In this document: piece by piece, positions 1-12,288 of the stretch
Layout: each line of letters begins with the position of its first letter
Numbering within the stretch: position 1 is the first letter of the stretch
NCBI GenBank assembly: GCA_030062745.1
Contig: CP099840.1
Coordinates: forward strand, 2,232,001-2,296,000
Origin: Capitulum mitella
Lineage: Eukaryota > Arthropoda > Thecostraca > Pollicipedomorpha > Pollicipedidae
Length of the DNA: 64,000 bases
Direction: 5' to 3'
Program-made: the position numbers and the translations under genes
The notes under the pieces: generated by a model
Database searches by the model: none
Seen by the model: only the letters and a program-made list of their open reading frames with translations
Told to the model about the DNA's origin: nothing

Positions 1-2280
1 AAGAGACTCAAAAAGCATTTTGCTAAGGCCAAGGGGCAAAACTGATGGTATCCAAACAGCTTTGAAGGCTATAATAATTTATGCATACACACTCAAAACA
101 GAACAAATACTATGTCTTACAAAAATGAAGAAACATCACCAATTTTAACACAGAACACTCAAGTTTCCATTCATGCAACAGCTAGAACCTTGTCCTGCTT
201 GTTTCATGGCCCAGGATCTGGCCTCAGGGGGCATTTGTTGGGCTGACTGCATCATGGCTGCAAAAAGGGATGTTCACAGCACTAAAAATAGGCTTAACAC
301 AAATATCAAATGATCATGCAAATGTTTTTGCACACTGTGCTTTTTGTGCCTTTTACACTGATCCATTCATGATCTTGCATTATCACGCTTCAGTTCAACT
401 CATGATACACATATTAATGGAAATTCATGGAATTACAGCTGCAGGTAATGTGACAAGACTGACAAGTATGTCTCTGATGCACTGACATTAATTATCCATG
501 AACAGCAGAGGTGGGTTTAAATCAGTCAACTCAACCTCAAGTCTACATTCACAAACTTTTCATGTTTGGACTCAGATACACACTAAGACATGTTTCACAC
601 AGCCATACTCAGACTCAGGACCATGCCCCATTAAAATGAGACCTGGGTTAGAGATAAGCTCATCCTAAACTACCCTGATATTCAGGCCCAACAAATTTCA
701 AAAAGGGGCAGGAAGGCACACAATATGGTATGAAGAAACTTGATATCTGACTCTATTTCAAATCTCATCACATAACCTTATGGTCAAATCAGATTTCAAA
801 CAGTTTTATGTTCAATGAAGAAAATGAGCTATGTTGTTGAAAAAAGGCAAGCAGGTAGACAACATGGTTTGAACTACATTGATGCAAAAATGATTTTACA
901 TTCTGCCAAGGGATTTCTGAGAATGGTATGCTTTCCAGTTGATAACCATCTCAGGCTGAAATCAGATTTGGAAACTGAATCTTTGTTCTTCATGTCAGAG
1001 TACATTTTTTGTTTTGCAGTGTAAAATTTTGCAAAGAATAATACTGGTTTAAGCTGGTGTTCTTGGTTTAAGCAGGTTATGACATCATAACTGCTTCTTA
1101 CTGAATAGAGACAGAGTTATTCACTTACAGTTAGAAATTCATCAACATGATGATAATGTGGCTTTAGATGGATGTGCAAGATCAAACTTTTAAAATAAAA
1201 CATGTTTTTGGAGCACATATTTTCTGATGTTCTTCAGCACAAAAAAACAGTATCTTTTCCAACCTTGGCTGAAAGTGTAGTTTTCATTTGCATCCCATAA
1301 ATAAAAAGGTAAAAAAATTCCCAGAACCTAAAAATAAAGTGGCCAAAACATGAGTGAATCACTTCTGAGAAAAATTAGGTTTGTCCTGAGCTCCTCTTTG
1401 GCAAAATTCTAGACACATTCCAATCACTGCAGTTATAAAGACTGTGTGCTCATTATTATGTCTTACAGTGTCTCATTCCTTAAATAACAATAATAAAATT
1501 ATGATTACACCTCAAGCTGCCTTGTCACTACTCTTATCAAATGACACGCAACAGCAATATTCCATTTTGGAAATGGTGCTGCAAAAGCATATTATTATTT
1601 GCACTGCTTTTCCTACTTTTTACTTATCTCTTAAATAACCAGCTTTTTAGCTGCTTTGTACTTCATCTCTCACATGACCAATCATTTTACATTGCTTTTA
1701 GTTTTTTGACCTCAATTTCAACTATAAGTAGTTCTGACCTGTTTAAGTTATTATGTTTACCATATTCTTAAGAAATGCACTATTTTTCTTCATTGTCCTT
1801 ACATTTATGTTATAGCCTCATTTCATTATCCTTTTTGTCTGCCTAATTAGAATCAACACATGATATCAGCAGGCATTTACCACAGAAGTATGACTGGTTT
1901 ATAAAAAGGATATTTTAATGAAGGCATGACAGTGACAAAATACTTCTGGAGAAAAATTAATCCATTTACATTCTTTCAGTTGAAACTGCACATGACATAT
2001 GCTGTGCACTGCATTTTAACAAATGAAGACCTGTTGTTTTTACCATAATAAATTTACCATAATAAATGCCACATATACCAATACTGTACATGATCTTCCA
2101 TCCACTGACCACATAGCACATAGAGATATCAATTACAAGCTGAGCAGCTGAGCTCACGATGCTTTTCCTTTTTGCATTCACAAGATAGAGTGCTGAAACT
2201 GTCAACACAGTGACAATCTTTGCTTGCCACTGGGCTTGCAATGGCCAGAAGGATTAACAGAAAGCGGCAGTGTGCAATGG
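1..2280. other. CpG-poor, AT-rich segment without a recognised gene
   Basis: I see no convincing exon or RNA gene here; the short ORFs lack conserved-looking content. CG dinucleotides are almost absent: by eye only a handful in over 2 kb, while TG and CA are common. Just after about 2,280 CG becomes frequent. The segment resembles the desert at 44.8-47.9 kb that runs into MRPS15, so it could be the body or intron of a methylated gene extending left of the window. That last point is inference. Confidence 0.6.
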
Positions 2281-2867
2281 AGCCAATAATCCTACCGAAT
2301 GGAAGATAAATTACACAACGCCCTGTAAATGCAATACCTGCAAATCAGCCATCGCTGGCAAGTTACCTACTGCTCCGAACTTACCTCAACTTTCGCCGAA
2401 TAACAACCCAACCAAAACTGGGACACTACGGGCTGTCCCACGCTCCCAGTCCCCCACTCCTCTTAACTTGGCCCAATATGGCTCTGACGGCTTTGCTTTG
2501 GAGTGCTTTGTCACAGGCGACCCTTGTCTCCGAACAGCGCAACTCCGATGATGCTGGGATATGACTCCCAAGAGAAGAATGTTATTGAAACACGTCGACC
2601 ACAGTCTGCCTCAAATGAAATGACGTCACATGTTGATTATAAGGAGCGAAAATCTTTTTATTGATGAACCGTTTGATGGATAAAGAAAAGGGGAACAATA
2701 AGCTATATAATTTACAGAAATGGACGATATATCAAGACCAAACCTTGAGAGCGAGAAACATATCCCAAGGGGAATTGTTACATGTGTTTCTAGGTGATCG
2801 AAACTTGACCAACAAATAAACCGTGATATTTGCATTAGTATAAATCAGTGAATGGAATGAGCTGCAT

Positions 2868-3300
2868 AAGTTGAAAGCCCTCTACAGTTTCATTGGTCGA
2901 GACCGAGTAAAATACTAATAGGTCTAAAACTACAGCACGTGTCTTTTAGAAGAGCGATACATTATAGTGGGAATGAGTAGCAATATAGTGGGAAATGAGG
3001 AAAAATCTAGAGAGTCACAACACCGAAAATATTGGCAATGAAATTCATGATTCTGTGATTTAAAAAAAATTGGAATCAATTATACACTTGATATGGGACT
3101 TTTGAAGCGCCCTTTTCGGCGCTAAATTAAGACACGAAGGAGATTTTCCCCGGAATGAGCGCAGAAATTGATTTATGCACAAACGATAGGCCTTAAAAGG
3201 CGTATCATATCGCTCTTCTGAAAGACACGTGCTGTAGTTTTAGACTTAGTAGTATTTTACTCAGTCTCGACCAATGGAAATGTAGAGGGCTCATTTCATA
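2868..3300. repeat. Inverted repeat (about 95-bp arms, ~235-bp loop)
   Basis: The segment at about 2,868-2,962 returns in reverse complement at about 3,198-3,300. Both arms carry the CATTGGTCGAGAC-like, AAAACTACAGCACGTGTCTT and AGAGCGAT blocks. The RNA or single strand could fold into a long hairpin. It sits directly left of the TTAA element at 3,339 and may be a separate small foldback element. No coding capacity is seen. Confidence 0.7.
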
Positions 3301-3338
3301 GAAACAAACTGCAGCTTTAACGAGCAGATTTTTGTATA

Positions 3339-4566
3339 TTAACCCGCGCACGACCGTCGGTCCGTTACGATCATGCGCGACTGGGGGAGCTGTTGCCCGC
3401 GCCCGCCCCTTTAATTCGCGAACGGTTGGTCGCACAATAAAAATAAGCACACCGTTGGAAAGCTTGTGACGAGTAGAGATCGAATCTGGTCTCATTTTTA
3501 GTTTTAGATAATATGGAAGCAATTTACGCCCTATATGTGTTTTCTCATTGCCAACTGCATGAGACCGAGAAATGGCCTGAATCTCAAGGGCTGTGACTAA
3601 TAACGCATAAATAAAGGCACCAGCGCACAAGTAAACGTCCGCAAATGCCGATACACATCTTATTTCTCAGATTTCTTCAATATACACTCCGAAACGTCGA
3701 GTTAAAGACACGGTAAATCTCGCGCCGGCTGTCGGCGTGCGCCGCAGCCATATGCAGTAATAAATTGACGGGAACTAATTTTAGCGTTCCTTTATTTTCT
3801 CGAAAAAAGCCTATCCATGTAAATTTTATTGATCTTACTGGTTCTTGTAATGGTTTTCCATGGTTAAATTTTGGAAAAATTTATTAGTCACCAATCTACG
3901 AAATTGGCGGAGCTTTATTCCTGAGAGCCTATTTATTTCCAAAATATGCTATTTTTCAAAACTTTTTGAAGTTCCTGGTATTACCTTCGTCTGTGCAAGC
4001 TAGTGCTACCATTTTCTACCCATTCTGAGTAATTCATCGCCGATTTTGACGGTGGTACATTTTGGCTCACTACAGTTATTCGTGACCTGACCTCAGTTCA
4101 ATGGCTGGAAGTCATTGATACTTTGCCCAATGACGGTAACTAGATGTCCGCTTCACTCCACACTAAAAATGTTATAAAATATTCCGTCAATTTCCGAAAA
4201 AAAAACTACGACATGTCTTAAAAATGGGCTTGGCGTTGGGCCAATGACCTGGAAAATTCCGCAGAAATCTGAGATAGCAGATTTGTTGCATCTATCACGA
4301 TCACTAATCCCTGAAAGTGTTACTGAGATATCTTGTTTTGCGAAAAAGTTAGAGGGCGCTAAGCTTTTTTGGACATAGGTCTGTTTGACCTGATGTAGGT
4401 CAGGCACCTGACCTGACCTGAGGTCAAAATTTTGAAAAGAGATGTAAAATTGATGAAGCAAAAGGTATACAAAGTTTCGTGGCCCTGTGTTTGTTGGTTC
4501 TCTCGCCATCCCAGAAAAACCTCAGGGGGGCGGTCAACTGCCCCCCCCCAGTCGGGAACGGGTTAA
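3339..4566. mobile_element. piggyBac-like non-autonomous element, copy A (TTAA-flanked)
   Basis: An element of about 1.22 kb is bounded on both sides by TTAA (3,339-3,342 and 4,563-4,566). Its ends are imperfect inverted repeats starting CCCG. A TTAA target duplication with ends beginning CCC is typical of the piggyBac superfamily; the assignment rests on the ends only. No transposase is present, so it would depend on a helper. The interior contains several AGGTCA/TGACCT half-sites. Copy B at 5,475-6,682 is the same family in the opposite orientation. Confidence 0.65.
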
Positions 4567-4596
4567 ACAGAGAATGTCTCCCTAGGTTCAAAACCA

Positions 4597-4756
4597 CAGG
4601 CGCAGCCGGGGGGAGGTGAGGGGCGGGCCCCCTTAGGCTCCCATTTTTGTGAAAACCATATTGCACATCTTCTTCCCGGCATGCGATTTTTGTATGATTT
4701 CAGCTCACACTGAGCTCCGGGCCCTCCCCTTAAGAAAATCCTGGCTGCGCCCCTGG
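4597..4756. mobile_element. Short hAT-like MITE (CAG…GCGCAGCC ends)
   Basis: An element of about 160 bp runs from CAGGCGCAGCC to the inverted end GGCTGCGCCCCTGG. The flanks carry a shared TCAAAAC block at 4,588-4,595 and 4,757-4,764, consistent with the 8-bp target duplication hAT elements make. The left copy is offset by one base. Relatives are at 28,684-28,824 and 53,502-53,653. No coding capacity. Confidence 0.6.
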
Positions 4757-4834
4757 TCAAAACGGCTACGTCCCTTACTGCATGAAGAAGAACTTGCAGC
4801 AGATGCAACCATGCCGGGCCACCAGCCAGCAATC

Positions 4835-5150
4835 CCAAATGGGGCCCATCTGGGTCCTATATGGGCACCCACATGGAACCCATCTGGGCTACTCAGATGG
4901 GGCCCATCTGGGTCTGTCCCATGAAACAAATTCGGTCCCTGATGGGATGTGCGTGGACTTCATCTGGACCGTATGTGAGACCCATTTGGGCTCACCTGGG
5001 ATTTGTGTAGGTTTCATGTGGGCTGTATGTGGGGTTAGCGTGGGCTTCATTTAGGGGTTGTGTGGGCTTCATCTGGGCTGCATGTGGGCTTCACCTGGGC
5101 TGCATGTAGGCTTCATCTGGACTACATGTGGGCTCCATCGGATATGGATG
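4835..5150 (+). repeat. Degenerate 11-bp tandem repeat (TGGGCTKCATS)
   Basis: The clearest part, 5,060-5,140, is a run of 11-mers alternating TGGGCTTCATC and TGGGCTGCATG. Upstream, from about 4,835, the same unit is decayed (TGGGCCCATC/TGGGTC variants). The reading frames that cross it are a by-product of the repeat and are not treated as genes. Confidence 0.7.
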
Positions 5151-5474
5151 GAGTACCTCCTGACCAGGGCTGCAAAAGGTGCAAAAGGTTTCTGGTGTTG
5201 TAGAACACCAAAAAGATTTATGCCCCCAAAAGCATTTTGTACTCCAAAACTTTGATCCTGTGCATCCATCAAAAAGTTGCTCTATAATCATGTTGACAAA
5301 TTTCTTTTCTGCATGCAGATGACCCTGTCTCCATTCAGTTAAAAGCATGCATGATGTCATAACTGAATTACTGAATTACCAAGAATGCCAACTTGAACCG
5401 GCATAACCCTTAACAAAATTTGGTAATCCAAAACAAAAATTGTACTCTGACGCCAAGAACAAAAACCAGATTTA

Positions 5475-6682
5475 ACCCTCCCCGACTGGAGGGGCGATTG
5501 ACCGCCCTCCTAAGGTTTTCCCGGGATTGCGAGAGAACGAAAGGACGCAGCGCCACGAAACTTTATGTACCTTTTGCTTTTTACCATTTTTACATCTCAT
5601 ACCAAATTTTCGACCTGAGGTCAAACAAGGTATCTGACCTAGATCAGGTCAAGCTGACCTATGTCTAAAAAAGTTTAGCGCTCAGTAACGTTTTCCGCAA
5701 AACATGATATCACGATTAAACTTTCAAGGATGAGAGATGTTGATAAATGCAACAAATCCGCTACTTTGGATTTTTCGGGAATGTCTGGGTCATTGACCGA
5801 AGGTTAAACCCGTTTTCAACACGTCACCGCTTTTTTCGAAAACTGAAAGAACCTTTGTAACAACAATTTCATTGTTGGAAGGTCCAGACACCCATTCACC
5901 GTCGACGGGCAAAGTTTCAATGACCTCCGACCATTGACCTGAGGTCAGATAATAACTGTTACGAGTCAAAATGCATTGGCATCAAAATCGGCGATGAATG
6001 ACTCAGATCGGGTAGAAAATGGCAGAACTGGCTCGCACAGTTGCAAATAACACCAAGATGTTCAAAAAGAGTCAAAAATTGTAAATTTTGGGAATAAAGA
6101 GGCTTTCGCGAATAAAGCTCCACCAGTTGTGTAGGTTAATAATTACTGATTTTTTCCAACATTTTCACACGAGAAACCATCACAAGAACCACTAGGATCA
6201 GGAAACAACACTTGGAATGTCATATTTTGAGAAAGTAAAAGAATGTCAAAATAAGTTCCCGTTAATTTTCTGCCGCCCTCGTCGACGGCGCCCGCCGTGC
6301 ATCGTTATGAAAATCACCGTGTCTTTAACTCAACGTTGCTGCGTATGTATGAAACAAATCAGAGAAATTAGACCTGTGTCGCCACATGCGGACTTCTACC
6401 TGTCCGCTGATGACTTAATCTAGACGTTATTAGTCGCAGCCCTTGAGATCCAGACCGTTTCTCGGTCTCATCCAGGCGGCTGTGGAAAAAAATATATAGA
6501 GCGTAAATGAATCAAATATTATCCAAAACTAAAAATGAAGTCAGTTTCGAGCTCTGCTTGTCACGAGCATCCCAACAGTGTGCTTATTTTTATCGTGCGA
6601 TCTGCCGTTCGTGAGCTAGAGGGGGCGGTCAACCGTCCCCCCAGTCGGGCGTGCATGACGCCGACCGACAGTCGGGCTCGGG
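5475..6682. mobile_element. piggyBac-like non-autonomous element, copy B
   Basis: A 1.2-kb relative of copy A in inverted orientation. The left side is TTAA followed by CCCTCCCCGACTGG. The right side ends CGGGCTCGGG followed by CTAA, a one-base variant of TTAA. Shared interior blocks include GCCACGAAACTTT, GACCTGAGGTCA and a near-terminal GACCGCC(C/T)CCC segment. No ORF resembles a transposase. Copies A and B lie about 0.9 kb apart as a large inverted pair. Confidence 0.6.
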
Positions 6683-7486
6683 CTAACTTTGTTCCAGATG
6701 TTCGGCGAGTACCCCCTAAACCCTGCATTACTCTGTTCTCTGTTAATAGACCAAAAGAACAACTCATATCGGGGGTAAATATTGTCGCAATGATCCATAT
6801 CAAATCCGAATACCAAATATTAACCAATCATCTGGTCAGAAAATCTGACGTAAAACGCGGAAGCAATTTATTCTTTGTTGCAATGTCAGGCGAGGGCATA
6901 CTCATGCGCTGGTGTTAAGATAGACGTTTTCCATTCAGCGTTTTTTTTGTGCTGATTGGACGACTAGTTTAACAGCATAGCAAATTAATAATGTCGCTGC
7001 TACTTTCCTTTCTTCACTCCCGGTTGCAGGTATGCAGCATATGTAAAAGAAACAATTCCACAGAGTGAGTTTGCGGGGAGATGATCTCAACTCGTCCTCG
7101 CGCACAGATTCCGAGAAAAGATCCTGGGATCGGACCCCTAAGTCTTTGATCTCGGATAGGCTGAGATGCTGAAGCTATGGAAAAATTCTGTCAAAAAACC
7201 TTCTGGGATATGCATACAGTGAAATTTTCCGAAGGACCATGCAAAATGCGGAGTTCACTTTTTCGTGGTGGTAATATCAATAATCATTTTTAGAAGTGCT
7301 GTCGAAGGATTTTCCGAGACCTTAGGTACAGTATAGCATCCAGGTAAACGTCTGCCAAGTTGTTTTCGTTGGCGAAGTCAGTAGCGGTATCGGCATAGTC
7401 TTATTCTGTTCGCAAATAATTCTTGTCCGTCCACGAAAAGAAACTATTGAATACACTTCTCTTCCAGGGCTGATAAAATAAAAAAC
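6683..7486. other. Gap without recognised features
   Basis: Nothing beyond short chance ORFs. The right part may include the 5' terminal region of the hAT element whose coding remnant starts near 7,487, but I could not find a matching CAG-type terminal repeat. Confidence 0.4.
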
Positions 7487-9592
7487 ATGCAGACACACCG
7501 CAATGCTATTGACGACCTCCCTGACAGTCAAATGCTGAAGGCATGGAACTGTCATAACCAGGATAGTTCCCGTCTCTCAATGACTGGTGAGAAACTTGGG
7601 TGTGAGGCTTGCTGTAAAATAAAGAGGCTTGGTCCGGACTCAGGAGCCCGAATGCATTTGTCGCAAGACTGGGTAACTAGCGCTATTGTCCCATACGGGG
7701 TAAGTCGTGATCGGCAGAGAATGCAAGGTAAAAAATTGCCCGCCACATATTTTCGAAGGGCCATCTTATAAGCGTAGAAATTTCCTGTGGCGCCCAGGCA
7801 GGAAGGATAGAAAATGCTGTTGGTCCATCAGATCAGCAGGAAAAAGCCAAACCGAGGGCGTCTTTCGGGTCGTCTGTTGTCTCATGAAAACGAATCGTCC
7901 GTGTCTAGATATGCCTAGTTCGGTGGACTTACAAGAGGCGAATGGTGTCAATATGGGGAGACATTGTGGTCTCGAAAGTCAGCGGCCGCCATCTCGGACG
8001 TCATCGGTAATGAGACGAAAACAAAATTGTTCTCAAAAATCATCCGGAGGGGCCGGAAAGTCAGTATCACACTCAATAAATCCGCAACGACTTCTTAGTC
8101 TTTTGTACTAGTTACGCACCTTCGATTCGCCTGGGCAATCCTGACGTCAGCCTAATCCTTCCAAAGCGTCCGGCCGGCCGGCGCCGGCGCCGACGACAGA
8201 GTAATGAATCCACGGAGGGGCGCCAACATGGAGCTGACGTCGGTTACCGCCGCCGGCGGAGCGGTCGCGTCCAGGCAGACTCTGGGGCTATTCATGGTGA
8301 TCTTAACCAGTGACTGGAGAGGAACGAGTTCACTAGACAGAACCTGATGGGAAACTTCATTAACGTATGCATTGATGGTGTTAGCGTGATGTTGGGACGC
8401 CACAGTGGTGTGCAAGAGAGGATGTTGAAAAAGTGCCCCGAATCGTCCAGCGGCATTGCTTGTGCCACCGCATAGAACTGAGCATGTGTGATGCTGTAGG
8501 AGTCATCTAGGCAGTTAACACGTAAAAGTGTTTCTAGGCAAACTCTTCTCATTGCAATGCTTTCACAAAAAAGTCAGAAAGAACTGCAGGAATGCGCCGC
8601 TGGTCTCGAGGTGGATATTTGCAAAGTTGGACGAATCTTGAACACACGATGGGTCACGATGGGTAGTTTTTGAGCTTCCGCGCCGTGTTTGCCGTATGGA
8701 AATCGTTCGCTACACTGCATTTGCGCAATGGCTCTTCTGACGGGCTTAAGAACGACGCTCGAGTCGGAGGCGTTCAAAAACTTGGCGCTGTTCTGTGACG
8801 CGCTCAGCGAGGTAAGAATCCTATCAGAGTGCTTGCAACGTGATAACTTCTCAAGCCTCTCAAGTTGCCCGTCAGTACCTAAGCGGCCTAGAGGCCATGA
8901 AGACAGGCGGCAGGTACACGGTGGAAGCTGAACGGTCTGTGGAAGGCGGTGTGTTCAATGCCGTGCAGATAGACCAGCGGCACCGGCAGCTATCGATAAA
9001 CCAGAGCCAGTTACTGCAGGTTTTGGTGGACAACCTGCGGAGCCGCCTGTACGCAAGCGTGACAGCCCACCGGTCTTCGTGTGCGGGGACGACCGGCACC
9101 AAAGGGAGCTCAACGAACTCATCGCTACGTTGGACACCCCGGACCCTGTCAAATGGCGCTCATACGTCTTTGAGGCCCCTTGGATGGAGGGGAAAGAAGA
9201 ACCGAAGAGCTGGTCAATCGACCGAACGTTTCCTTCCCCGACGCAGGCCAAGGATTTAGGGACCTCGTTGGTTGTGGTTGGCAGAGGGTGCCAAACCAGC
9301 ATCAGGAACTCGCGTCGGCCACCAAAATTATTCTGTAACATCGGCTGACGCGGGGAGAGGCTTCAGCGTGATGGACGCCATGTGCAGGCGCCTGCGAAGC
9401 TCCCTGGACATCAGTCGTGTGTCCGGTGTTACGTTTGTTAGTTTGGTTGGGCCACCGACCACGATATTGCAATCAGATTCTTCCGTGCGTAAGTGGCTCA
9501 AACGTGACGGATCACTGGGGGACACAAAATCTCGCACAAGCGCCGCGTCAGATACTTCCGACAGATACGGCCATATGCGGTTTATTTTCTGA
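7487..9592 (+). pseudogene. Decayed hAT-superfamily transposase (DUF4371/KIAA1586-like)
   Basis: The full length of a hAT-type transposase can be followed in successive frames. The N-terminal block has a KLGCEACCKIKRLG-like motif (about 7,590-7,640). Then come FRVVCCLMKTNRP and VDLQEANGVNMG (7,860-7,960), AAAISDVIGNETKTKL (about 7,987-8,035), VMLGRHSGVQERML (8,389-8,430), HCLCHRIELS (about 8,453-8,482), ILNTRWV (8,637-8,657), FKNLALFCDAL (8,776-8,808), LDTPDPVKW (9,130-9,156) and the C-terminal dimerisation block RGFSVMDAMCRRLRSSL (9,357-9,407). This order matches the DUF4371 plus hAT C-terminal dimerisation architecture of KIAA1586/ZNF862-type proteins. It is broken by several frameshifts and stops, for example near 7,970, 8,450, 8,680 and 9,060. 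The element is therefore a dead autonomous copy, not a domesticated gene. Terminal repeats were not identified. Confidence 0.85.
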
Positions 9593-11081
9593 TGCATGCG
9601 TACGCGAAATGAGGTTGCCACCATATGAAAACTCGGGGTGCCATCACTGGAATCTTCGGTGTGTAAATGCCATCGGACTCAGACATCTAACTGATGAAAA
9701 TGCGGAATAGCGCTGAGAAGAACTCGTTGCCCATGAATAAATATATTTATTTACGTGGCATATACGTAGTGTACGCAGTTACGCTGGCTTTTCATAAAGG
9801 TGGACATTTCCAGCCTTTCATGCGAACAATCACAGAAGCTTAGGTGGACTGTGGATAGATGGATAAGTGGACTCCAGCCTGGCAAACACTTGATATATAC
9901 GCGTGTTGCCAAATGCATAGGAGAGGAACGCTATGGGAGGAAAGTTTGAATTGTTTTTATTGCTCACAATTGCAATACGTGATACGTGGTCTCTGTTAAT
10001 AATTCAGTCTATCCCGTACGACTCCCCATCTAGGTGTACGCCGAGACGAATCTCGAAAACGGCTGCGCACAGCACGTTTTCATTCGGCATGCAGACATAC
10101 TGAATCCCCATGAGCGTTTTTATACTATCCCTGTCGCACTATCGCTATAACGTACTATCGCAGTAAGAAGGATTTCGATCTCAAGGGGGGGGGGGGGAGC
10201 ACGTTAGCCAATACGAAGATGGTATCTGTGGCTTAGGGGTTTCTTTCTGTGCCAGGAAGTCGTGAACACGAGGATGTTGGTAGCTCAGAACTTGCGCCTT
10301 GACCGACGGCCCTACATTTTAAAGAACTCAGTCGTTTGCGAAGGGCCCGCTTATTAGCTTTCATTCCGACGTCTTCGGCGGTGCAGGATGCTGAAAGGAG
10401 AAAACAATAAATTATCGTCTGACTGCGGAACGGATGGCAAGCCCCAAACGAGAGGTGCCTATGTCGTGCTTCAAGCACGCGAAGACAAATCCTGGGTCGC
10501 ATGTTCGCGCACGGCTCCGCTTCACTGGTAAAAACGTTTGAAATCGATGGAGGCGTTTTCATTTCGCCCTTACGTCTACTACACCATGCATAGATCCGCT
10601 GCGGCCGGTATCTAAATCCGCCGTTGGAACCCGCAGTCTTTGTCCAAAATTTTCGGAACCACTTCTCCGGTCCATTTTTTGCAATTATACCCCTGGTTCT
10701 CAATGTTCAATGCACACAGCATGATCGTATACCATCGCAGCATGACTAGGTTACATGTAGGCTGTATCATCAGCCACGAAGAGGCAGCCTCACTGTTCTC
10801 AGGGAAATCATTGAATTCAATGTGTTTTAAATGTAAATTGCCAACCACGGTAGCTTTACTGGTGGTCTCTGAGCATTTTTTAGCAGAAGTCTGGACAGTT
10901 TCAAGCAGTGGTGCTGTGGTGAAGTTCTAACGGACCTAACATCTGCGTTTGTTGCTTCTGTAGAATTACTTCCCGTTCCGGTTCCAGCATGCTATACATT
11001 TGCCATAGCGTCTGATAATATCCCACGAAGTTGAACCTTGCCTGGTAGCAGCTCAGAACCCCGTCCTCCCTCGCGCCGCAG
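9593..11081. other. Intergenic, upstream of flower
   Basis: I see no convincing gene. There is an 11-base G run near 10,187-10,197. The expected first exon of flower, encoding the short cytosolic N-terminus, should lie in or before this stretch, but I could not pick it out. Confidence 0.4.
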
Positions 11082-11218
11082 CCAGCAGGCCGAGAACTCG
11101 GCCCAGCCGCCGCCGCCGACACCGCCACAGCAGCCGGTGCCGGAGAATGCGCCGGTCCAGCAGGCGCCCTGGTGGATGAAGTGGGCCGCCAAGGGGGTGG
11201 GCGCCATCGGTGGACTCG
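11082..11218 (+). CDS. flower exon a (cytosolic lead and start of TM1)
   Basis: The acceptor CGCCGCAG ends at 11,081 and the donor GTGAGC starts at 11,219. The exon encodes a glutamine/proline-rich stretch (QPPPPTPPQQPVPE) followed by APWWMKWAAKGVGAIGGL, the conserved pre-membrane motif of Flower. It ends in phase 1; G plus TC of the next piece gives Val. The proline-rich lead is longer than in fly Flower. Confidence 0.8.
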
Positions 11219-11921
11219 GTGAGCCCTCCTGTCGGTGTACGATGGAGCGTATGCAGTGGGGACGGCAGTGATTTTCCTACGTGCAGCGCTGTGTGCGTTC
11301 GTTTCTGACGGAGGAAATTCCGTCTGTCTGTCATTTTCGTGACGTGCGGATCCCGTCCAGTTTACTCTGTGCATGTCGATGGCTACAATGCAGTCGGTTT
11401 CCGAGCCTGATCTAGATTTTAAGTTCGGTCTTAGCCGAGACAGCAGGCTGAGCAGTGATGAGCGGTAACAGACAGAGCAGTGGTACTCTTGCAACGATGA
11501 ATGATTTTATCGTGAATAGTCGCGCCTGTGTTAGGCGGCGCTGCGTCTTCGTGAAAACGCTCCGTTTCGGATGCTGTTTCTCTGCACAGCGTGAAACAGC
11601 AGTCTGTCTGACGTGTGTGGTCATCCTTTTCAGTCGCCATCGGCCTGGGGGCGTTCAACTACTTGACGCTGGCAGACTTGTGCTCAGCATCTTTTGGGCC
11701 CAGTGACTTGCTCCAGATCAGCATTTGGATCACGGCTATTCTTTTAACTTTGATCCGAATCAGATGTGATTTACAAAAGCTTTTTCTGAACTGATCCGAA
11801 ACATGTGTGATCCATGCCAATTTTTGACAACTTAATCCGGGTTAAACATTGATTTACGAGCTCTTTGTTGAATCAGATCAGCCAATGATTCAAAATGTAA
11901 ATTATATATTAGCTCAATTAC

Positions 11922-11964
<43 letters not shown>

Positions 11965-12249
11965 TCAGTATACGACGTATAACAAAGACCATTAAACACC
12001 ACAGCGTTTTCGGACTGCATCTTTTTTGTAGACATTTTCAAGTTTTCTTGTGACGCTTCGCTCTTCAGCAGTGACATTATGAAGTAAGCTGCCAAAAGAA
12101 TTAATCATGAAGACGAGAAAAAATCGCATTAAGGTAATGGTAGGCATAATAAAAAGTCAAATGCTACATATCTATTTTTTGCATATATCATCGTTTCCTA
12201 ACTCCATGGTTCATCTTCAGCAATCGAAATATACCGAATTCATAGGGCT

Positions 12250-12288
<39 letters not shown>

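Noticed and set aside
4782-5255. Tryptophan/glycine-rich proteins around 5 kb
   Set aside because: They are translations of the 11-bp tandem repeat.
8689-8812. A coding exon ending at GTAAGAATCC
   Set aside because: The frame and the sequence beyond the apparent donor continue the hAT transposase alignment, so the GTAAG is internal to the old coding region.
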